Source of the DNA: Amoeboaphelidium protococcarum
Taxonomy: Eukaryota; Aphelidiomycota; Aphelidea
Direction of reading: 5' to 3'
DNA: 64,000 nucleotides
Assembly: GCA_023515745.1 (NCBI GenBank)
Contig: JALECJ010000254.1
Coordinates: 496,001 to 560,000, forward strand
Made by a program: the position numbers and the translations under genes. How positions within the stretch are numbered: the stretch's first letter is position 1; every line of letters starts with the position of its first letter. This document shows, piece after piece, positions 57,362 to 64,000 of the stretch. The notes beneath the pieces are model-generated. The model did not search any database. It was not told where the DNA came from and saw only the letters and a list, made by a program, of their open reading frames with translations.

Positions 57362-58609
57362 ATGAACAGATTCGGAGTCATATCGCCGACATTATGCTCC
57401 ATGCAGAGGGTGACATGCGGCAATCAATGGCAACAGATGAAATAGATGAGCGTATCATCAAAGATTGATGGTAACAAGGTTGATGTGCACTTTGAGGGTA
57501 ACGTCAAGAGCCGTTTTGATGCATTTTGGCTGCGTGACCACTGCAAATGCGAGTAATGTTTCCACCCAACTACAAAGTAACGGCTGGTGGACACCTTCTC
57601 CATTCCATAAGACATCACTGCAAAGTCTGTGAATATCAATGCTAATAATGTTTCCGTGACATGGCCGGATGGACACGTAAGTACCTATGATATTGGTTGG
57701 TTGAAACGCCATGCTTACGATCCTCCGACCGGGGCTGCTAAACTGGTGCAAGCTCGTACGAAAATTTTGTGGGATGTAAAAAAGATTAAAGCTGAGCCTG
57801 AGCCAGTTACTCCCTATGATCAGGTGATGGGCTCCGATGATGGTCTGGCTAAATGGCTGAAGAATATCGATATCTACGGATTTGGATACGTATCTGGTGT
57901 CCCTGTAGATCCGGTCAAGACTGAGGAGTTGGCCAGACGTATTGCATTCATTCGTGAGACTCATTATGGTTAGTTTTGGGATTTCACATCTAATCTGGCT
58001 CATGGAGATACTGCATACACCAATTTAGCTATTGGTGGTCATACCGATTCTACTTACTTTACTGACCCAATTGGTCTGTAACTATTTCACTTGCTGCATC
58101 ACCACGGCGAAGGCGGTAAAACTCTGCTGGTTGATGGATTTAGAATCGCGAATATCATCAGAGATAAGCATCCACAGCATTTCAAGACTCTGACCACGTT
58201 CAGAATTCCAACACATAGCGCTGGAGACGAGTCTATACTTATTCGTCCTACGCCAACAGTTGGATATCCTTTGATTCAAGTTGATCCAACTACCAAGGAA
58301 GTTTATCAGATCCGTTATAACAATCACGATCGCTCGGTGCTCTCTGGCTAAAATTACACAGCCGGTCAGATTAAGGATTTCTACGCTGCTCTGAAGGTGT
58401 GGAGAGACTTGGTCTTACATAAAGATAGTGAGCACTGGATCAAGATGTAGCCTGGCAAAGCTATCATTGTCGACAATTATCGCGTCATGCATGGCCGCAG
58501 TGGATTTACTGGGAAGAGACGCTTATCTGGAGCGTATATCAATTGGGACGATTATAGATCGCGTTTAGCTATGGTACTAGAGAAGGGCAAAGAGAAGGAG
58601 GATTTATGA
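57362..58609 (+). CDS. TMLHE: trimethyllysine dioxygenase (carnitine biosynthesis)
   Basis: 415 residues. The N-terminal DUF971-like domain carries FWLRDHCKCEQCF (zinc Cys). The catalytic double-stranded β-helix has NLAIGGHTDSTYFTDP (H-x-D iron ligands), LFHLLHHHGEGGKTLLVDGF, YNNHDRSVLSG, and IVDNYRVMHGRSGFTGKRRL with the distal His and Arg. The enzyme hydroxylates trimethyllysine using Fe(II) and 2-oxoglutarate in mitochondria; the N-terminus is compatible with a presequence. TAA codes the Gln of GLQLFH and SGQNYT. TMLHE is favoured over γ-butyrobetaine hydroxylase by the GGHTDSTYF/LLVDGF pattern. Confidence 0.9.
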
Positions 58610-58834
58610 ATATAGTTACCACTAGAATAGAACATCATCCTGTAATTATCAGTTTTTGTCTTTTTCAAAGATATCTAGGTGACAAAGTTGGTCTATTATC
58701 ATGATTGAATTGACTCACATGGCGGAATGACCAGATTGTGCGACTCTTTACAGACATTATGTTTTACACCAATCCCATCCCATTAAAAGATTTTACTTAC
58801 GCTTTTGTGGAATACTTTTTGTCAAAATAGCCAC

Positions 58835-60765
58835 ATGAGAATGTAAGGACTTCGCTGGTATGATATCAAGTATCGTGTGAGGGAGCGATTTCGTGTACGA
58901 GTAACATCTCGCGGTCTACGCGATGAAACAACATACAAGTCAATCTTGAAAGGAGTCGATGGACATGTGGAGCCAGGAGAACTTGTGGCCATTATTGGAG
59001 CCAGCGGTTCGGGGAAAACTTCGCTGTTGAATGCATTATCAGGACGCGTTACTCACGGTGAGGTTGATGGTCTTATTTTAGCTGACGGCCGCCCTGTAAG
59101 ATTTTATATTACATACGAAAAGCATTAAATCGATAATAGTACAGTTTGTAGCGAAGCAGAAATTGGAGACACTAACATGGGTATGTGGAATAATTCGAGA
59201 CTTTTTAGGAACATCTGACAGTTAAAGAGACATTGTCATGTCACGCTATGCTTCGACTCTCAAAGCTTTTAGATGATGACATCAAGAAACGTCGCGTTAA
59301 ATAGCTGTTGATGTAATTAGGACTTTCTGGCTGTTCCAATACTTTAATATAGAATCTAAGCGGCGGTGAACGAAGACGGACTGCCCTTGCAATGGAACTG
59401 ATTTCCTCTCCATCCATGATATTCGCTGATGAAATCACTAGCGGTCTGGACGCGTTTACTGCATTAAGTATCATTGAATTGTTGAAGCGAATGGCCGAGA
59501 CTGAGTAAAAAGCAATCTTGATAACAATTCATCAACCGCGGAATCTGATTATGAAACTGATAGATAGAGTGATGCTGCTGTCCCAAGGAGAGTAGGTGTA
59601 CTTTGGTAAAATGGAGGGCGCAATTGAGTTTTTCCAAAGCTGTGGTATCACATTTAATCAGTAAGAATCCACTCAAGTCGACTTTCTTTTGGATTGTACT
59701 ACCGTTGACTCGCGTAATGAAGAGTCTACAACAGCGTCACAATAAACGATTGACCATCTTAAAATGCGTTGGTCAGAACAGCGAACTCAAGATATCACTG
59801 GTCCAGAAGCTCTTTTGGTTGAAGATGGTGATGCAACACCGACATTCAATGAATGGAAATCTCGACCATCAGCTATGAGGCAATGTCAAATTCTGACATG
59901 GAGATTTCTTACAGACTATCGTCGTTACAAGTCAGCGCTCATTGCATTTGGTGTTCAAACGCTAGCTCTTGCAATCGCCGTGTCAATCATCTTTTACAAC
60001 ATGGGAACTGGATAGTCCTCCGTCTAGTCAAGGATTGGCTTGATATTCTTTATAGTCACGCAGGAGATGTTTGGCTTCGTTATGCCTCTGTCTGTCGCGT
60101 TACCCAGAGAGAAGAAGATGATCACCCGGGAACGATGGTCAGTGTCGTATAGAGTTAGCAGTCTCTATATGGCGAAAGTTATATCTATACTTCCGCAGGC
60201 TCTAATTGGAAGCTTTGTTTTCAGTTTGATAGTGTATTGGGCTACTGGCATGCAGCAGGATCCTCAAAAGTTTCTGATATTCTTAACAATTGTCATAACT
60301 CTGGTGCTTTGTGCCTAAGCATTGGGTATGATATTCGGCTCACTGATTAAAGATTTGCAAGTCGCGCTCATCGTCTCCCCAATGGTCGTTCTGATTATGA
60401 TTGTATTTGCTGGTAATGTTGTGAGTTCAGATTAAATCACTCCCGCCCTGAGATGGGTATCCTACATATCACCTCCTTTCTACGCGTATAATGCACTGAT
60501 GCGAAATGAAATGACTGGATTATCTTTTGCGTGTTCAGAGTCACCAACGACCACACTATGCTTCTAAACTGGCGAACAGGTTTTAGAGTATTTCGACATT
60601 ACTGCGCTGACTATATGGGAATGCTTGATATACATGTGGATTCTAATCGTGTCATTTCACGTCATTGGATACTTTGCTTTGAGATTTACTACTCAGCCTA
60701 GGATCAAAAGCACATCACAGATTAAAGTAGTCTCCTCTCGAATATTACCAGTGGATTAAGTATGA
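58835..60765 (+). CDS. ABCG (White/WBC) half-transporter (2 exons)
   Basis: Exons 58835-59095 and 59152-60765 are separated by a 56-nt intron (GTAAGA to TTTGTAG). The product has 624 residues. The nucleotide-binding domain comes first: Walker [29 protein letters not shown], signature [12 protein letters not shown], Walker [14 protein letters not shown]-loop TIHQPR. A six-span ABC2 membrane domain follows. The order NBD-TMD defines ABCG. These export lipids or small molecules as dimers. The frame is open further upstream to a Met near 58729, so the start is uncertain by ~35 residues. Confidence 0.93.
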
Positions 60766-61061
60766 ACTTAGTTGCAATTGCTGTATGTTTAGAATAAATT
60801 CTTGTTTATTATCGAATAATCATGTTGTAGTACTACAGTACCTATACTGTTTAACTTTACCGATCGTCTCTGTGATGTTTATCCGATCGCCGTTCTTGTT
60901 TCAAGTCTTGTTGTTGTTTCAACTCTTTCCCGACCGATTTCTCTAAATGGGCGGCGATCTAAACCAGTTTTATTCATTTTCCATCACTTTGTTTTATAAC
61001 ATTGATTAGATTCTGCATTATATAAATTGACTTTAAATAAGATAGTGAGTGAAGGTGGAAT
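60766..61061. promoter_or_regulatory. intergenic with GTACTACAGTAC element
   Basis: 296 bp between ABCG and ABCB. GTAGTACTAC (60827-60836) overlaps GTACTACAGTAC (60830-60841), the same 12-mer seen beside GPN2. Confidence 0.4.
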
Positions 61062-64000
61062 ATGTCTGAATAGTCTGTAAATGCTGGGTAGAGTAGTAGT
61101 TCTAGCAATACTAATGTTAGTTAGTCTATAGAACTTAAGGAAATGCAGTCTCAGTAGAATCTGCTTCCCAATCGGCTACCTGCATTCCGTGATAGTCTTC
61201 ATAGTAAACCTGCCAAGCCTCTCACTATAAAGATTGACATTCCCAATTAGCTGAATAAGTAACTGCATCAAGACACTGCTCCAAAGACTTCCAAATCAGC
61301 CGCCTCTAATAAATCCATCCGAAGATTATAGAAATAGAATAAATCCAGATCGCCGAGTCCATACAGGCCGGACATTGATCAATTGTTTGAGTTGGGAGAC
61401 AATATCAAGTCGGCTTTACCTATACCTAGTCCCTGGCTGCCGAGATTGCATGAACTTGATAATGATTTCGAGCTGGATGTTTCCGATTTTGATAGATTTA
61501 TAAGATCACCACTCAGTGCAGTGTCTCGACTTAAATCTCCGTGGAGTGCTTATCCCCGTAGTCCAAGGAGCCCGTAATCTCCCGATGGTTATAATATTGA
61601 TCCGGCAGTAGCGCATGTTGATGGTGGCCCTGATGGTAATATTTAAAGTGGAAATTAGTAGAATGTAATTAAGTAGCTTCTCTGGATGTCTGAAAGATTT
61701 GATAAAATTCTGATGGCCATGGGTGCAGTTTTCTCTCTCCTCTATGGATGTGCTGCCACTTTGGTCCCGTTTTTATACGGATTCATATTTGACAACTTTG
61801 GCGAATTTCGGAATGGAAAGATCAGCTAATAGCAATTTCTTGATAATACCACAATGTACGTGATTTACTTTGTAATTATCGCTTGTGGTGCCTTTGTATT
61901 GAGCTTTTTGAGCAATTACTTTTGGTCATGGACTGGATTCAGGCAATACCATCGTCTGGTGACTAAATTTTTTGAGTCGCTCCTGCTATAAGACATAAGT
62001 CTTTTTGATGATGCTGAAGATGAATAAGTGGGAGATGATGGTACAAAGAGTTCAGGTGGAAAGGGCAAAGCGAAGAAGTCTAGAAATTATGCAGATTTGA
62101 TATCTGAGGCCAAAGTTGTCAGATAGGCAATTTAGATGAATGCACCTAAAGCGATTAAGAGCATAGCTACTGATCTATGTGCACTTGTAGTTGGTCTGGT
62201 GCTAAGTCCAAAGTTGGCAGCTGTATTCTTCTCCTCTACAGTAATTGTCATCCTGATTGTGGTGTATTTTAGAAAACTTATGCAACAGAGAGCTATTTTA
62301 TAGAAGAAGGCGCGATCAGCTATGGCAAAGTTTACATTGGAAATATTCGAGGCTATCCGAATTGTGTTTGCTTTCAATGGTAGTCGTGAGGAGCAGACAT
62401 AATTTGGCAAGTTATCAGAGCAGAGATTACAGAGAGCGATTGCGTATTACAATTTGTGGGCTATATACAACGTGGCGTTCTTCGTGTTCTTGCTTAGTTC
62501 TTATGCTCTCGTGTACTGGTACGGGGGTATTCTTGTGTCGTCTGGTGAGATTACTGGCGGAAATGTGGTACAGATATTCATGTTGGTGGTGGTGACATTC
62601 CATAATTTGACTGTTTTTATGACTAGTCTCAACAATATGTTTCTAGCATTTGCCTCAGCAGAAGATCTATTTGAAATTATACACATGGACTCAGTATAGA
62701 AGTAGAACTAGAATTCACGCAATCCTTTACAGCGCGACTTGATATTCCAAGATTAAATTGGATTCAGAAACATTTCTTTTGCGTATCCTGCTCGACCTGA
62801 GATGCCAATATTTGACAGATTTAATCTGAGTATATAAATGGGTAAGTTCACCGCCATAGTTGGTGCTAGTGGAAGCGGTAAAAGTAGTATTGTGGGTTTG
62901 TTGATGCGATTTTATCAAGTTCAGGATGGTTCAATTCTCATAGATGGAACTTTGATCTAAAGTTTTGATTTAAATTGGCTGAGGTCATAGATAGCTCTAG
63001 TTAGTCAGGAGCCATTTCTATTCGATCTGTCCATATATGACAATCTGTTATTGGGAAATGTAGATGCATCACTAAGCCGCGAGGAAGTTATTGAGGCGTG
63101 TAAAATCACCTAAATTCATAGTGTAATTGAGTCACTTCCTAATAAGTATGACACTAAAGTTGGAGTGTCTGGTAGTTAGCTCTCTGGTGGACAGAGATAG
63201 AGGATTGTTTTGGCCAGGGCTCTCTTGCGAAAACCTCAAATTCTGATCCTTGATGAGGGAACTAGTTATTTAGATGTTATATCTGAGTAGAGATTGTACC
63301 AAGAACTTTCTGATAACTTTCCCGATATCAGCGTTGTGGTCATTGCTCATAGATTAAAGACTATTTAAGATGCTGATTTGATTTGTGTTATGGATAATGG
63401 TAAAGTCGTCGAATAAGGCTCGCATGAAGAATTAATCTAACTAGGTGGAAAGTACCGATAGCTCATTGAAAGTCAAGGCTAGGAAGTGGATGTGATGTAA
63501 GATGATGATGATGGCGGTGAAGTGGCGAAGAAATAGTCAGATGCTATTTCGATGAGATCACACGCTACTGGTCGAGTGTCTGTTGCTGAAAGCATAAAGT
63601 CATTGCTGGTCACGGCGAAGAATGCTCCATACACTCACATATTGGCAAAATTGAAGTACAGCAGATTCTTCTTTGGCATTATACTGAACATTGCCCTATT
63701 CAATGGAGTCATGAATCCAGTTTATTCATACTTACTAGCCACTGTTCTTACCGCGTACTCCTTAGGAAATCCAGATGATATTCGTAATTAAATTATCTTT
63801 GCTGTACTTGGATATATAATATTTGCTGTTGTGCGCGCAACTCTAGCTGGGCTTAAGACTGGACTAACCGGAAGATTGAGCGCTTAGATTTGTCATCAAG
63901 CTCGATTACTCACCTTCTAATCCATAATTTAGAAAGATATTCCATGGTTCGATCGACCCGAGAACAATGCCGCTGTGCTGTCAACCAGAGTAAATGATGA
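61062..64000 (+). CDS. ABCB-type full-length ABC exporter, 5' part (3' end outside window)
   Basis: 979+ residues so far. An unusually long N-terminal cytosolic region (~205 residues, Gln/Ser/Pro-rich, SPRSP repeats) precedes the first six-span TMD ([20 protein letters not shown]). A Lys/Asp-rich insert sits in the first intracellular loop. NBD1 has Walker [11 protein letters not shown]-loop [13 protein letters not shown], signature [17 protein letters not shown] and Walker [13 protein letters not shown]. The second TMD starts near 63640. TAG encodes both the Gln before LSGGQ and that of QRQR, near-invariant in ABCB proteins. Type: multidrug/lipid exporter; substrate unknown. Confidence 0.92.

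Overview
This is a compact eukaryotic nuclear segment that reads TAA and TAG as glutamine, leaving TGA as the only stop. Read with the standard code, almost every gene is shattered. Read with TAA/TAG = Gln, about 30 complete housekeeping genes appear, every complete one ending in TGA, and many reassigned codons fall on invariant Gln positions of known families. The genes I could resolve have no or few introns; nine introns could be placed, 52-99 nt long, and almost all end in GTAG. A fungal-type gene set (RIC1, WAPL, TAM41, CWC22, PRP3), a WAVE-complex ABI subunit (amoeboid motility) and the Gln code together suggest an aphelid-like opisthokont parasite of algae. Ciliates and ulvophyte algae share the code but fit the introns and gene content less well. 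The organism call is inference.

Layout. 1-19.6 kb: USO1 (5' end outside), a HAPSTR1/DUF4588-like protein, LysRS, WAPL, SF1/BBP, two small coiled-coil genes, ESCRT-II SNF8, TAM41, a DASS/SLC13 carrier, an MFS carrier, DUS2 and a membrane-anchored DnaJ. 19.6-24.0 kb and 34.1-38.6 kb: two copies of a ~4.45 kb repeat in opposite orientation. They flank a 10 kb block holding RIC1, JMJD6, NOG1, ABI, a papain-like protein and GPN2. 38.7-49.3 kb: PRP3, DCAF7/WDR68, a PD-(D/E)XK protein with unusual Gln codon use, a 1000-residue RasGEF, BMT2 and CWC22. 49.7-52.3 kb: three tandem paralogues encoding secreted ten-cysteine proteins with GPI-like tails and a Frizzled-CRD-like cysteine pattern. 52.5-64 kb: TFIIB, a lipocalin-like protein, a mitochondrial lipase, tRNA-Asn, trimethyllysine dioxygenase, an ABCG half-transporter and an ABCB transporter cut by the window end.

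Neighbours are mostly unrelated by function, as usual in a eukaryote. There is some thematic overlap: pre-mRNA splicing (SF1, PRP3, CWC22), ribosome and GTPase biogenesis (NOG1, BMT2, GPN2), and trafficking (USO1, SNF8, RIC1). Genes sit very close together: the stop codons of BMT2 and CWC22 are 2 bp apart. Because only TGA stops translation here, long open frames arise easily by chance, so unrecognised open frames carry low confidence.
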